Positions 16,756 through 26,421 of a DNA stretch of 64,000 nt are shown one piece after another; positions within the stretch are counted from its first letter, which is position 1; each line of letters opens with the position of its first letter. Source of the stretch: Salinarimonas chemoclinalis (GTDB taxonomy: Bacteria; Pseudomonadota; Alphaproteobacteria; Rhizobiales; Beijerinckiaceae); the NCBI RefSeq assembly GCF_041514305.1, contig NZ_JBGMWH010000014.1:35066-99065 (forward strand). The letters are read 5' to 3'. A program made the translations under genes and the position numbers. The notes beneath the pieces were generated by a model. It ran no database searches and was not told the DNA's origin. It worked only from the letters and a program-made list of their open reading frames with translations.

Positions 16756-18669
16756 TCACCGGACCGACGCGACACGCCGGACCGCGGGGCCGACGAAGCC
16801 CCCGGTCGTCACCGTCGGGCGACCCGGGCGGAAGCCCTGCGCGATGCCCGCCGCGGGGATGGCGACGAGGCCCGAGGGCGCCGCCTCGGAGACGCGCGCG
16901 GAGGCGACACGCACCGGTGCGGTGGCGGCAGCGGCGGGTGCCAGGCTGCGACCGGTGAACAGCGAGCGCAGCGCGCTGCGCTCGCGCTCCGGCAGCGCCG
17001 CGACCGTGTCCGCCGCGGGCGCGGCGCCGGGAGACGGCGCCCTCGCGGCGCTCGCGGTCGTGGTGGGCGCGGGCGGGGCGGCGATCGCGGCGAAGGCGTC
17101 GGCGCCGCCGCGCAGCGGCGGGATCGGCGCGAAGGCGCTCGCCACGACGGGTGGCGTGGCGGGCGGGGAGGCGGGGGTGGCCGGCGCGGCGCTCGCCGGC
17201 TGCCGATCGAAGCGCGGCGGCGGAACGGGTGCGAGGGCGATCTGGACGGGCTCCTCCGCCGGTGCGGCTTCCGCCGCTGGCACGCCCTGCGCTCCGGTCT
17301 GCCAGACGAGGCGCGGACCCGCATCCGCCGAGGCCGAGGCGGCCGCGGCGGACGGTGTCGCGGCGACGGTGCCGGCGCCGCCGAAGGCGGCCGGGCGGGG
17401 TGCCGGGATCGCGGCGAGGACGGTGGACGCCGCGGCGGCGGCGGCGAAGGTCGGCGCGGTATCGGTGCGCGCGGCCTCCTCGGCGAGGGCGGCGATCCGC
17501 GTGCGCTCCTCCGGCGCGACCGGTGCGAGGTCGGGCAGCGCCGGCCGGGCCGGCGGCAGCACGCTCGGGGCGGTGGTGAGGATCGGCGCGATCGGCACGG
17601 GCGCCGAGGGAAGCGAGGAGGAGGGAACCGGCGCGGATGGAACGGGTGCGGCGGCGACCGGCGGGTTGGGCGAGGCCGCGGCGACGCGGGTCGGCGCGGG
17701 CTCCGGCTCCGGATCGGGTGCGCGTGGCGCGGGCGCGGCGGGCTGGGCGCGGATCAGCGCGTAGCGCTGGTCGATCTCGGAGACGGCGGCGGGCAGGGCC
17801 GCGTAGGCCTCGTCGCCGCTCGCCTCGCCCTCGTCGTCGCCGAAAAGGGCGGACCACAGGCTGCGGCGCTGACCGCCGCCGCCCGCCACCGCGGTACCCT
17901 GCTCGCCGTGGACGATGCCGCCCGCGGCGAGGATCTGGCGACGGGCGTCGTCGTAGCCCGCGAGCGGGCGCCCGTCCGACGGCAGGTGCACGGTGCGGCC
18001 GTCCGGGAAGAGCTGGGCGAGCTGCGAACGCGTCATCCGCGGCCAGTGCCGCACGGAGCCGACGTCGATGTGCACGAAGGGCGTGTTCGCCCGCGGGTAG
18101 AAGCCGACGCCGCCGCGCTGGAGCCGCATGCCGATCGTGCGCAGCCGCGAGGCGGGAACGTCCGGCAGGTAGAAGTCCGTCGCGCGGCCCTCGACGTGCT
18201 GGCTCGTGCGCGCCACGCCGCGGGAGCGCGAGCGCAGCATCTCGTTGGTCGCCGGCGAGCGATAGGCGGAGACCACGTGAAGCGGCTGGCGCGAGCCGGA
18301 CTGGCGATGCACCTCCCAGAGCGCGTCGTACAGGCGCGGGTCCATGTCGCGCTTCTGGTCGCGGCGCCAGTCGCGCATGATCCAGTCGAGCTGCCTGAGC
18401 GCGTCGCGGTCGTAGCGCCCGTTGCGGCGGAAGGTCACCGTGATCTGCTCGCGGGTGTGCATCTGCTTGACGGACAGGGTGCGGGTGTCGCCGTTGGCGA
18501 TCGCGTCCTGGGTCCCGGAGGTGCCCGCGACGAGGAGGCCGAGGGTCACGGCGAGGCAGGCGAGCCCATGAGAAAGCCCACGGGAGAGGCCACGACGGAT
18601 CCGGGAGGGGCGCTGAACGGTCAAGAGCGTCTCGTCTCTCTCATTCGGCGGTTGAAGGGACCGCGGCAT
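16756..18669 (-). CDS. DUF882 / MepK-like murein endopeptidase with long Pro-Ala tail
   Basis: 637 residues. After an N-terminal hydrophobic segment (about 30-48) comes a DUF882 (peptidase M15-like) domain: SAYRSPATNEML, SQHVEGRATDFY and TPFVHIDVG supply the zinc-type His, Asp and His. E. coli MepK of this family cuts 3,3 cross-links of peptidoglycan. Family members are usually under 200 residues; here some 400 residues of Ala/Pro/Val-rich low-complexity sequence follow, perhaps a wall-spanning or protein-binding tail. An L,D-transpeptidase gene, whose products are 3,3 cross-links, lies immediately upstream. Confidence 0.8.
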   Translation of the reverse strand: MPRSLQPPNERDETLLTVQRPSRIRRGLSRGLSHGLACLAVTLGLLVAGTSGTQDAIANGDTRTLSVKQMHTREQITVTFRRNGRYDRDALRQLDWIMRDWRRDQKRDMDPRLYDALWEVHRQSGSRQPLHVVSAYRSPATNEMLRSRSRGVARTSQHVEGRATDFYLPDVPASRLRTIGMRLQRGGVGFYPRANTPFVHIDVGSVRHWPRMTRSQLAQLFPDGRTVHLPSDGRPLAGYDDARRQILAAGGIVHGEQGTAVAGGGGQRRSLWSALFGDDEGEASGDEAYAALPAAVSEIDQRYALIRAQPAAPAPRAPDPEPEPAPTRVAAASPNPPVAAAPVPSAPVPSSSLPSAPVPIAPILTTAPSVLPPARPALPDLAPVAPEERTRIAALAEEAARTDTAPTFAAAAAASTVLAAIPAPRPAAFGGAGTVAATPSAAAASASADAGPRLVWQTGAQGVPAAEAAPAEEPVQIALAPVPPPRFDRQPASAAPATPASPPATPPVVASAFAPIPPLRGGADAFAAIAAPPAPTTTASAARAPSPGAAPAADTVAALPERERSALRSLFTGRSLAPAAAATAPVRVASARVSEAAPSGLVAIPAAGIAQGFRPGRPTVTTGGFVGPAVRRVASVR

Positions 18670-18918
18670 CTCGGGTTCCGGCTGGCCGGCGAGGGCGAAC
18701 TCGCCCGCGACCGCGTCGCATCCGGATGTTTCGAGGCAAACCGTTAAGGGGTCGTGAACCGAGCCGAGCCCGCTGCGCGAAGCAGCGACACCCGACTCGC
18801 CGCCTCGCGCGGACCGGGCGCCCCGGATTGGGAGCCGAATGCGGCGACGATGCGGCCGTCGGGAGACGCGCCCGAACGGCGCCGCGGTTTCGCCACCGCC
18901 GTGGCTTTCGTGTCACGG

Positions 18919-20682
18919 CTAGAGCCCGAGCGCCTCCCGCGTCCTGGCGTCGAAGCCGTAGATGTCCTCGTGGGGGACGACGCGCCCGTCCGCGTCGGCC
19001 TCGAGCGTGAAGTAGGCGAGATGCACGGGGACGTGCTCGTCGAGGTGCACGTAGCGCTCGCGCGACCCGATCAGCGCCCGCAGGCGCGCCTCCGGCCAGC
19101 CCTGCTCGGCGAGCAGCAGGTCGGCCAGCGCGAACGGGTTCTCGACGCGCACGCAGCCGTGCGAGTAGGCGCGGCGCAGCGTGTCGAACAGGCCGCGGCT
19201 CGGCGTGTCGTGCAGGTAGACGTGATGCCCGTTGGGAAACATGAACTTGATGTGGCCGAGCGCGTTGCGCGGCCCCGGCGGCTGGCGCACGGTGACGTGG
19301 TTGCCGGTGCGGATGACCTCGTACCCCCGCGCGGCGGCGTAGCCCGGATCCGCCCGCAGCCCCGGCAGGATCTCGTTGCGCATGATCGAGGGCGGGATCG
19401 TCCAGGACGGGGAGACGACGACGTACTCCATCTCGTCGGAGAAGATCGGCGTCTCCTGCCCCGGTTTGCCGACGATGACGCGCGACTCGTGCACGACCAC
19501 GCCGGCCTCGCGCACCTCCATGCGGTAGGCGGGCACGTTGACGAAGACGGCCTTCTTCGCGCCGAGCTCCCGCGGCAGCCAGCGCCAGCGTTCCATGTTG
19601 GCGACGAGGTCGCCCTCGCGCCGCGTCGGGTCGGCGGAGGCGAGGGCGGCGATGGTCTGGTTGCCGACGATGCCGTCGACGACGAGCCCGTGCTCGCGCT
19701 GGAAGCCCTCGACCGCCTCGGCGAGAGCGACGTCGTAGACCCGCTCGTCCGTCTCGGCCGGCGCGTCCATGCCGAAGCGGGCGCGCAGGAGCGGCACGCG
19801 CGCGTCGCGGGCGCCGACGCGCAGGACCGGGCCGGGCGGCACGCTCACCATCGGCTCCGCCGGCGCGACGGCGGCGCGCTGCTGCGCCAGCGCCGCGCGC
19901 AGGCGGCGATAGCCCTCGTGCGGCGGGTTGTGGTCCGCGAGTGCGGCGGCGGGGTCGGCGGCGGCGGTGAGCCCCGAGAGGACGGCCTCCGCGCCGGGGA
20001 TGTCGAGCGTCGGCGTGATCAGCCGGTGGAGGCGCGAGGGCTCGAGCCGCCCGCCGCGGGCGTCCTGCGCGTAGCGCACGAGCACGGCCGAGAGCGCGAT
20101 CTCCGCGTCCGCCGCGCCGGCGGGATCGAGGCCCGGCCCCGCGGGGAGCGCGGGCGCGGGATAGGCCGAGGGGTCGAGACCCTCCGCGGCCGCCGCGGCG
20201 AGGACCCTCGTCAGAGCGCGCGCCGCGGGCGTCCAGGCGAAGGTCCCCTCGGGGGCCGGGGCGATCCACGCGGGCGAGAAGCCGCGCGCCTCGTAGAAGG
20301 CGCGCAGGCCCGCGACGTCCGCGGCGCCGTGCTCGAGCCCGAGATCGTCCGCGAGCCCGGCGAGCCGCCCGGCGAGCATCGGGCCGACGAGCGCCTCCGC
20401 GCCGATCGTCGGCGGCAGCGCGATCTGCGGGATAGAGCCCGTGCGCGGCGGGTATTCCGGCATCGCGTCGAGCGGGGAGGGCACGACGTCGGGGCGCGGC
20501 GTCGACACGACCTCGGCGGGCGCCGTGAGAGTCGGCACGGCGAGGGCCGCGAGCCGTGCCGGGCCGTCGTCCGGCTGCGCGTGGGCCGGCGTCGAAAGCC
20601 CCGGCGCGGCGGCCAGGAGCGCCGCGAGCGCCAAGGCCGGTGCGGCGGGGTACCGGGGGGGACGTGAGGCGAACGCGTTCAT
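18919..20682 (-). CDS. L,D-transpeptidase, YcbB/LdtD type
   Basis: 587-residue periplasmic enzyme that forms 3,3 cross-links in peptidoglycan. A signal peptide starts at MNAFASRPPRYP and ends near AHAQPD. A scaffold domain leads to a peptidoglycan-binding helix set (GFQREHGLVVDGIVGNQT), and the YkuD catalytic domain contains HVYLHDTPSR and the active-site SHGCVRV (Cys near residue 510). Start 20682 is preferred over the upstream in-frame ATG 20718 because the signal peptide begins there and AGGA precedes it by 8 bases. In E. coli ldtD and mepK are also neighbours. Confidence 0.88.
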   Translation of the reverse strand: MNAFASRPPRYPAAPALALAALLAAAPGLSTPAHAQPDDGPARLAALAVPTLTAPAEVVSTPRPDVVPSPLDAMPEYPPRTGSIPQIALPPTIGAEALVGPMLAGRLAGLADDLGLEHGAADVAGLRAFYEARGFSPAWIAPAPEGTFAWTPAARALTRVLAAAAAEGLDPSAYPAPALPAGPGLDPAGAADAEIALSAVLVRYAQDARGGRLEPSRLHRLITPTLDIPGAEAVLSGLTAAADPAAALADHNPPHEGYRRLRAALAQQRAAVAPAEPMVSVPPGPVLRVGARDARVPLLRARFGMDAPAETDERVYDVALAEAVEGFQREHGLVVDGIVGNQTIAALASADPTRREGDLVANMERWRWLPRELGAKKAVFVNVPAYRMEVREAGVVVHESRVIVGKPGQETPIFSDEMEYVVVSPSWTIPPSIMRNEILPGLRADPGYAAARGYEVIRTGNHVTVRQPPGPRNALGHIKFMFPNGHHVYLHDTPSRGLFDTLRRAYSHGCVRVENPFALADLLLAEQGWPEARLRALIGSRERYVHLDEHVPVHLAYFTLEADADGRVVPHEDIYGFDARTREALGL

Positions 20683-20796
20683 GCGGAGAATCCTGCCAAC
20701 CTCGGCCGTCGTCATCAATCGCGGCGTGGGGCGCGCACGCGTTTTCCCGCGCGCTGTTGCACCGGCGCCGCAAGCGATCGGGCGCGAGGGCGCCGC

Positions 20797-22266
20797 TCAG
20801 GCGGCGGCCTCGTCCTCGAGCCCGAATTCCTTGAGCTTGCGGTAGAGCGTCGAGCGCCCGATCCCGAGGCGTCGCGAGACCTCGGACATGTGCCCGCGAT
20901 AATGCCTGAGCGCGAAGCGGATGATCTCGAGCTCGAGCGCCTCCAGCGTGCGCGCCTGCCCGTCCTCGTCGAGGAGGGGCAGTGCGCTCGGGTCCTTCAC
21001 CTCGACGTGGACGACCTCCCGCACCGGCGCCTGCGCGGTGCCGGTCTCGGCGAAGACGGGGGCCGGGGGGATGCGCACGTCGTAGCCGGCGACCTGGGCG
21101 GCGATCTGCGGGAACTCGTCCACCCCGAGCTGGTCGCCGTCGCACAGCACCACCGCGCGGAAGATCGCGTTCTCGAGCTGTCGCACGTTGCCCGGCCAGT
21201 CGTAGCGGGTCAGCAGCTCCATCGCCGCGGGTGCGACGCCACGCACGCGCTTGCCCTCCTCCGCCGCCACCCGCGCCACGAAGGAGCGCACGAGGTCGGG
21301 GATGTCCTCGCGGCGCGCCCGCAGGGGCGGCAGCGTCATCGGGAAGACGTTGAGGCGGTAGTACAGGTCCTCGCGGAACCTGCCCTGCTTGACGAGCTCT
21401 AGCAGGCTCTTGTTCGTCGCCGAGACGAGCCGGATGTCGACGCGCACGGAGCGCTTCGCGCCCACCGGATCGACCTCGCCCTCCTGGATGGCGCGCAAGA
21501 GCTTCACCTGCGCGTCGAGGGGCAGCTCGCCGATCTCGTCGAGGAAGAGCGTGCCCCCGCTGGCCTCCACGAACTTGCCCAGATGCCGCTCGGTGGCGCC
21601 GGTGAAGGCACCCTTCTCGTGGCCGAAGAGGGTCGATTCGACCAGGCTCTCGGGGATCGCCCCGCAGTTCACGGTGACGAACGGCTTGCCGCGCCGGTCG
21701 CCCGAGCCCTGGATGGCGCGCGCCAGCACCTCCTTGCCGACCCCCGATTCGCCCTCGATCAGCACGGGGATGGTCGACTTCGCGGCACGCTCGGCGAGGC
21801 GAATCACCCGCAGCATGTCCGGCGAGCGCGAGGCGAGGTCCTTGAAGCTCAGCGTGCCCTCGGCGCGGCGCTTCATGCGCCGGATCTCGTCCTCGAGCTG
21901 GTCGACCCGCAGCGCGTTGGTGAGCGAGACCTGCAGGCGCTCGGCGCCCACGGGCTTGACCACGAAGTCGATCGCGCCGGCGCGCATCGCCTGCACCACG
22001 GTCTCGATCGAGCCGTGGGCGGTCTGGACGATCACCGGCGCGTCGAGGCCGGCCTCGCGCATGGCGGCGAGCAGACCCATGCCGTCGAGATCGGGCATGA
22101 CGAGGTCGAGCACGACGGCGCCGATCCCCGGCTCGGCGCGCAGCGTCTCCAGCGCCTGCGCCCCGCTCTCGGCGACGCGCACCTCGTACCCGAACCGCCG
22201 CACCATCGCCTCGAGCAGGCGCCGCTGCACGGGGTCGTCGTCCACGATCAGGATCGTCGAGGTCAT
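20797..22266 (-). CDS. NtrC-family sigma-54-dependent response regulator
   Basis: 489 residues. Receiver domain (1-120) with DDD acid pocket, phospho-Asp in VLDLVMPDLDG and Lys in FVVKPVG. AAA+ domain with GESGVGKE (Walker A), the sigma-54 contact motif EKGAFTGA and GGTLFLDEIGELPL. C-terminal Fis-type helix-turn-helix SEVSRRLGIGRSTLYRKLKE. All parts needed to activate sigma-54 promoters are present. No histidine kinase gene is adjacent, so its signal is unknown. ATG 22266 begins MTSTILIVDDD. Confidence 0.9.
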   Translation of the reverse strand: MTSTILIVDDDPVQRRLLEAMVRRFGYEVRVAESGAQALETLRAEPGIGAVVLDLVMPDLDGMGLLAAMREAGLDAPVIVQTAHGSIETVVQAMRAGAIDFVVKPVGAERLQVSLTNALRVDQLEDEIRRMKRRAEGTLSFKDLASRSPDMLRVIRLAERAAKSTIPVLIEGESGVGKEVLARAIQGSGDRRGKPFVTVNCGAIPESLVESTLFGHEKGAFTGATERHLGKFVEASGGTLFLDEIGELPLDAQVKLLRAIQEGEVDPVGAKRSVRVDIRLVSATNKSLLELVKQGRFREDLYYRLNVFPMTLPPLRARREDIPDLVRSFVARVAAEEGKRVRGVAPAAMELLTRYDWPGNVRQLENAIFRAVVLCDGDQLGVDEFPQIAAQVAGYDVRIPPAPVFAETGTAQAPVREVVHVEVKDPSALPLLDEDGQARTLEALELEIIRFALRHYRGHMSEVSRRLGIGRSTLYRKLKEFGLEDEAAA

Positions 22267-22486
22267 TACAGGGCACCTGGATGTGGGCTGGCTCGGGGGA
22301 TGTGTCGTTTCGGGGCACCTTGGGGCCAAGGGGTTAAGAGGGTGTTGACGCGGCGGCGCATGGTCGTGGACGGCAGCGGCGCCGTGACGCCCGGGGTCGC
22401 TCGACGGCGACGGTTGCGCCCGCGCGCCGAGCGGCCAATATGACGGCTCGCGCGTTGCCACCGTTTCCGACGAGGACCCCTCCCGC

Positions 22487-24349
22487 ATGACCATCGATCG
22501 CTCGACCGTCCGCACGCTCCCCCGCGCCCCGAAGGCCGCCGCCGGGGGCGCCGCCGGGACGACCGACTTCGGCGCGCTGCCCGAATGGGACCTCACGCAT
22601 CTCTACCCGGCGATGGACTCCCCCGAACTCGCCCGCGACATGGCCGCGGCCAAGGACGAGTGCGCCGCCTTCGCGCAGGCCTATCGCGGCAGGCTCGCCG
22701 GGATCGCGGCCGGGGAGGGGGCGGGGCAGGCGCTGTTCGAGGCCGTCGCCCGCTACGACCGGCTGGAGGACCTGCTCGGCCGGCTGATGTCCTACGCCGG
22801 CCTCGTCTATGCCGGCGACACGACGGACCCGAAGCGGGCGAAGTTCTACGGGGACACGCAGGAGCGGCTGACCGCCGCGACCGCGCAGCTCCTGTTCTTC
22901 CCCCTCGAGCTCAACCGGCTCGACGACGCGCGGGTCGACGCGCTCGTCGCGCAGGCGCCGCTGTCGCACTACGGGCCCTGGCTCGAGGACCTGCGCAAGG
23001 ACAAGCCCTTCCAGCTCGAGGACCGGATCGAGGAGCTGTTCCACGAGAAGTCCGTGACCGGCCGCGGCGCCTGGAACCGTCTGTTCGACGAGACCATCGC
23101 CGCCCTCCGATTCACGGTTCGCGGCGAGGAGCTGCCGATCGAGCCGACCCTCAACAAGCTCCAGGACCGCGACGAGACCGTGCGCCGCGACGCGGCGGCG
23201 GCACTGGCCGCCACCTTCCGCGAGAACCTGCGCACCTTCACGCTGATCACGAACACCCTCGCCAAGGACAAGGAGATCTCGGATCGCTGGCGCGGCTTCA
23301 CGGATGTCGCCGACCAGCGCCACCTCGCCAACCGCGTCGAGCGCGAGACGGTGGAGGCGCTCGTCGCGGCCGTGCGCGAGGGCTACCCGCGGCTGTCGCA
23401 CCGCTACTATGCGCTCAAGGCCAAGTGGTTCGGCAAGCCGGCGCTGGAGTTCTGGGACCGCAACGCGCCGCTTCCCAGTGTCGAGCAGCGCACGATCCGC
23501 TGGGAGGACGCCCGCGCCACCGTGCTCGACGCCTATGCCGGCTTCTCGCCCAGGATGGCGGACATCGCGAGGCGCTTCTTCGACGAGGGCTGGATCGACG
23601 CGCCGACGCGGCCGGGCAAGGCGCCGGGCGCCTTCGCGCATCCCACGGTCCCCTCGGCGCACCCCTACGTCCTGCTCAACTACCAGGGCAAGCCGCGCGA
23701 CGTGATGACGCTCGCCCACGAGCTCGGCCACGGCGTCCACCAGGTGCTCGCCGCGCCCCAGGGCGCGCTGATGGCGCAGACGCCGCTGACGCTCGCCGAG
23801 ACCGCGAGCGTCTTCGGCGAGATGCTCACCTTCCGCCGCCTGCTCGACCAGACGACGAAGCCGGCCGAGCGCCGCGCCATGCTCGCCGCCAAGGTCGAGG
23901 ACATGATCAACACGGTCGTGCGCCAGATCGCGTTCTACGAGTTCGAGCGCAAGGTCCACGTCGCGCGCCGCGAGGGCGAGCTGACGACCGAGGACCTGAA
24001 CGCCGCATGGATGTCGGTGCAGGCGGATTCGCTCGGGCCGGCGATCCGGCTCTCGGAAGGGTACGAGACCTACTGGGCCTACATCCCCCACTTCGTCCAC
24101 TCGCCGTTCTACGTCTACGCCTACGCCTTCGGCGACTGCCTGGTGAACTCGCTCTACGGCGTCTACGAGAACGCGTCGGACGGCTTCGTCGACCGCTATT
24201 TCGAGCTCCTCGCGGCGGGTGGCACGAAGCACTACGGCGCGCTCCTCGAGCCCTTCGGTCTCGACGCGACGACGCCGGAATTCTGGAAGATCGGCCTGTC
24301 GATGATCGAGCGGCTGATCGGCGAGCTCGAGGCGATGGAGGAGGGCTGA
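22487..24349 (+). CDS. pepF: M3-family oligoendopeptidase F
   Basis: 620-residue cytoplasmic zinc metallopeptidase that degrades oligopeptides. The active-site motif AHELGHGVHQ gives zinc His411/His415 and Glu412, with the third ligand in LAETASVFGEM. The N-terminal helical region (WDLTHLYPAMDSPEL) and the C-terminal YPHFVHSPFYVYAYAFG-like stretch are typical of the M3B group. Start MTIDRST at 22487. It converges on the ABC-F gene with only 20 bases between stop codons. Confidence 0.9.
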   Translation: MTIDRSTVRTLPRAPKAAAGGAAGTTDFGALPEWDLTHLYPAMDSPELARDMAAAKDECAAFAQAYRGRLAGIAAGEGAGQALFEAVARYDRLEDLLGRLMSYAGLVYAGDTTDPKRAKFYGDTQERLTAATAQLLFFPLELNRLDDARVDALVAQAPLSHYGPWLEDLRKDKPFQLEDRIEELFHEKSVTGRGAWNRLFDETIAALRFTVRGEELPIEPTLNKLQDRDETVRRDAAAALAATFRENLRTFTLITNTLAKDKEISDRWRGFTDVADQRHLANRVERETVEALVAAVREGYPRLSHRYYALKAKWFGKPALEFWDRNAPLPSVEQRTIRWEDARATVLDAYAGFSPRMADIARRFFDEGWIDAPTRPGKAPGAFAHPTVPSAHPYVLLNYQGKPRDVMTLAHELGHGVHQVLAAPQGALMAQTPLTLAETASVFGEMLTFRRLLDQTTKPAERRAMLAAKVEDMINTVVRQIAFYEFERKVHVARREGELTTEDLNAAWMSVQADSLGPAIRLSEGYETYWAYIPHFVHSPFYVYAYAFGDCLVNSLYGVYENASDGFVDRYFELLAAGGTKHYGALLEPFGLDATTPEFWKIGLSMIERLIGELEAMEEG

Positions 24350-24369
24350 CGCGGGGGAGGTGCGGGCGC

Positions 24370-26235
24370 TCAGGCGCCGCCTCGGCCGTCGAGCTCCTCG
24401 CGCAGCATCTCGAGCTCGAGCCAGCGCTCCTCGCTCTGCGCGAGCTTCGCCTGGGCGTTGCCCATCAGCGTGGTCAGCTTCTCGAAGCGGGCCGGATCGC
24501 GGGCGTAGAGGTCCGGGTCGTCGAGGGCGCCCTGGAGCTTGGCGATGTCGCGCTCCAGCGCGGCCATGAGCCTCGGCAGCGTCTCGAGCTGGTGCTTCTC
24601 GCTGCCCGACAGCTTGCGCTTCTTCTCCCGCGGGGCGGCGGTCTCGGCTCCGCCCTCCGGCGCATGCTCGGGCGAATCCTCGGGCGCGCGCTCCTTCACG
24701 GAAGCCGTCCTGGGCGCCGGCGAGACCGTGCGTGGGCCTATGCCGTGCCCCCGCTGGGCGACCATGTCCGAGTAGCCGCCGGCATACTCGACGAAGCGCC
24801 CGTCGCCCTCCGCCACCAGGGTCGAGGTCACGACCCGGTCGAGGAAGTCGCGGTCGTGGCTGATCAGGATCAGCGTGCCGGCATAGTCCGCGATCAGCTC
24901 CTCGAGCAGGTCGAGGGTCTCGAGGTCGAGGTCGTTCGTCGGCTCGTCGAGGACGAGCAGGTTAGAGGGCTGCGCCAGCGCCCGCGCCAGCATCAGCCGC
25001 CCGCGCTCTCCGCCGGAGAGCACGCGCAGGGGGGTGCGCACCTGCTCGGGCGAGAACAGGAAGTCCTTCATCCAGCTCGCCACGTGCTTGGGCTGCCCGC
25101 CGACCATCACGTAGTCGCCGCGCCCGCCGGTCATCGCCTCGGCGAGCGTCCAGTTCGGGTCGAGGCTCTCGCGGCGCTGGTCGAGGGTGACCATCTCGAG
25201 CGTGGCGCCGAGCGTCACCGACCCCGCGTCGGGCGCGAGCGCGCCGGTCAGCATGTTCAGCAGCGTCGTCTTGCCCGCCCCGTTGGGGCCGACGATGCCC
25301 AGCCGGTCGCCCCGCGCGATGCGGATCGAGACGTCCTTCACCACGTCGCGGCCGCCATAGGCCTTGGAGACGCCCTTCGCCTCGATCACGATCTTCGAGG
25401 AGGTCTCGCCTTCGGACGCCGTCATCTGCACCTGGCCGACGGCGCGGCGCTCCTCGCGCAGCCGCCGGCGCATGTCCTGGAGGAGACCGACGCGGCGCAT
25501 GTTGCGCTTGCGCCGCGCGGTGACGCCGTAGCGCATCCAGTCCTCTTCCGCCGCGATCTTGCGGGCGAGCTTCTGCCGGTCGCGCGCCTCCTCCTCCAGC
25601 ACGGAGTCGCGCCAGGCCTCGAAGCCGGAGAAGCCCTCCTCCATGCGCCGGGTGACGCCCCGGTCGAGCCAGACGGTGGCCTTCGACAGCGTCTCGAGGA
25701 AGCGCCGGTCGTGGCTGATCAGCACCAGCGCCCCGCGCAGCGCCTTCAACTCGGTCTCCAGCCATTCGATGGCGGGCAGGTCGAGGTGGTTCGTCGGCTC
25801 GTCGAGGAGCAGGATGTCGGGGGAGGGGGCGAGCGTGCGGGCGAGCGCCGCGCGGCGCGATTCGCCTCCCGACAGGCTCGCGGTGGGCTCCTCGCCGCCG
25901 AGGCCGAGCTCCTCCAGCAGATACCGTGCGCGATAGGGGTCGTCGCCCTCCGCGAGGCCGGCCTCGACGTAGCCGAGCACGGTCTCGAAGCCCGAGAAGT
26001 CCGGTTCCTGGGGCAGGTAGCGGATCGTGGCGCCCGGCTGCACGAAGCGCCGCCCCGCGTCCGCCTCGATCAGCCCCGCCGCGATCTTCAGGAGGGTCGA
26101 CTTGCCCGACCCGTTGCGCCCGACGAGCGCCACGCGCTCGCCGGCCGCGACGGACAGCTCCGCCTTCGTGATCAGCGGCGTGCCGCCGAAGGTGAGGGCG
26201 ACGTCTTGGAGGGTGAGCAGGGGAGGGAGCGCCAT
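24370..26235 (-). CDS. ABC-F family ATPase (Uup-like)
   Basis: 621-residue soluble protein with two ATP-binding cassettes and no membrane segments. Cassette 1: GRNGSGKST, LSGGESRRAALA, ILLLDEPTNHLD. Cassette 2: GPNGAGKTT, LSGGERGRLMLA, LLVLDEPTNDLD. A charged linker lies between them, and the C-terminal coiled coil after a basic KKRKLSG segment matches Uup rather than EttA. ABC-F proteins act on ribosomes; Uup also affects DNA transactions. The start is ATG 26235 (MALPPLLTLQDV). Confidence 0.88.
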   Translation of the reverse strand: MALPPLLTLQDVALTFGGTPLITKAELSVAAGERVALVGRNGSGKSTLLKIAAGLIEADAGRRFVQPGATIRYLPQEPDFSGFETVLGYVEAGLAEGDDPYRARYLLEELGLGGEEPTASLSGGESRRAALARTLAPSPDILLLDEPTNHLDLPAIEWLETELKALRGALVLISHDRRFLETLSKATVWLDRGVTRRMEEGFSGFEAWRDSVLEEEARDRQKLARKIAAEEDWMRYGVTARRKRNMRRVGLLQDMRRRLREERRAVGQVQMTASEGETSSKIVIEAKGVSKAYGGRDVVKDVSIRIARGDRLGIVGPNGAGKTTLLNMLTGALAPDAGSVTLGATLEMVTLDQRRESLDPNWTLAEAMTGGRGDYVMVGGQPKHVASWMKDFLFSPEQVRTPLRVLSGGERGRLMLARALAQPSNLLVLDEPTNDLDLETLDLLEELIADYAGTLILISHDRDFLDRVVTSTLVAEGDGRFVEYAGGYSDMVAQRGHGIGPRTVSPAPRTASVKERAPEDSPEHAPEGGAETAAPREKKRKLSGSEKHQLETLPRLMAALERDIAKLQGALDDPDLYARDPARFEKLTTLMGNAQAKLAQSEERWLELEMLREELDGRGGA

Positions 26236-26421
26236 TGGCGGGATGTATGGGGTTTTGCGGCGTGGGTGAAGGGGGCACCTGTGGACGAGGACCCCGTGCC
26301 GCCGACGGACGCCGCGCCCGTCTCCCTGCCCATCTCCCACCCCGACCCCGACCGGAAGACCCTCTACGACGCCATCGCCGGCGGGCGCATGCGCGAGGGC
26401 CGACGCTCGGCGCGGCCGGAC

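Noticed and set aside
14678..17764. 1028-codon + frame opposite the second chemoreceptor
   Set aside because: Long open frames on the opposite strand are expected in DNA this GC-rich. The translation is repetitive Arg/Gly/Asp with no domain, while the minus strand encodes a clear receptor.
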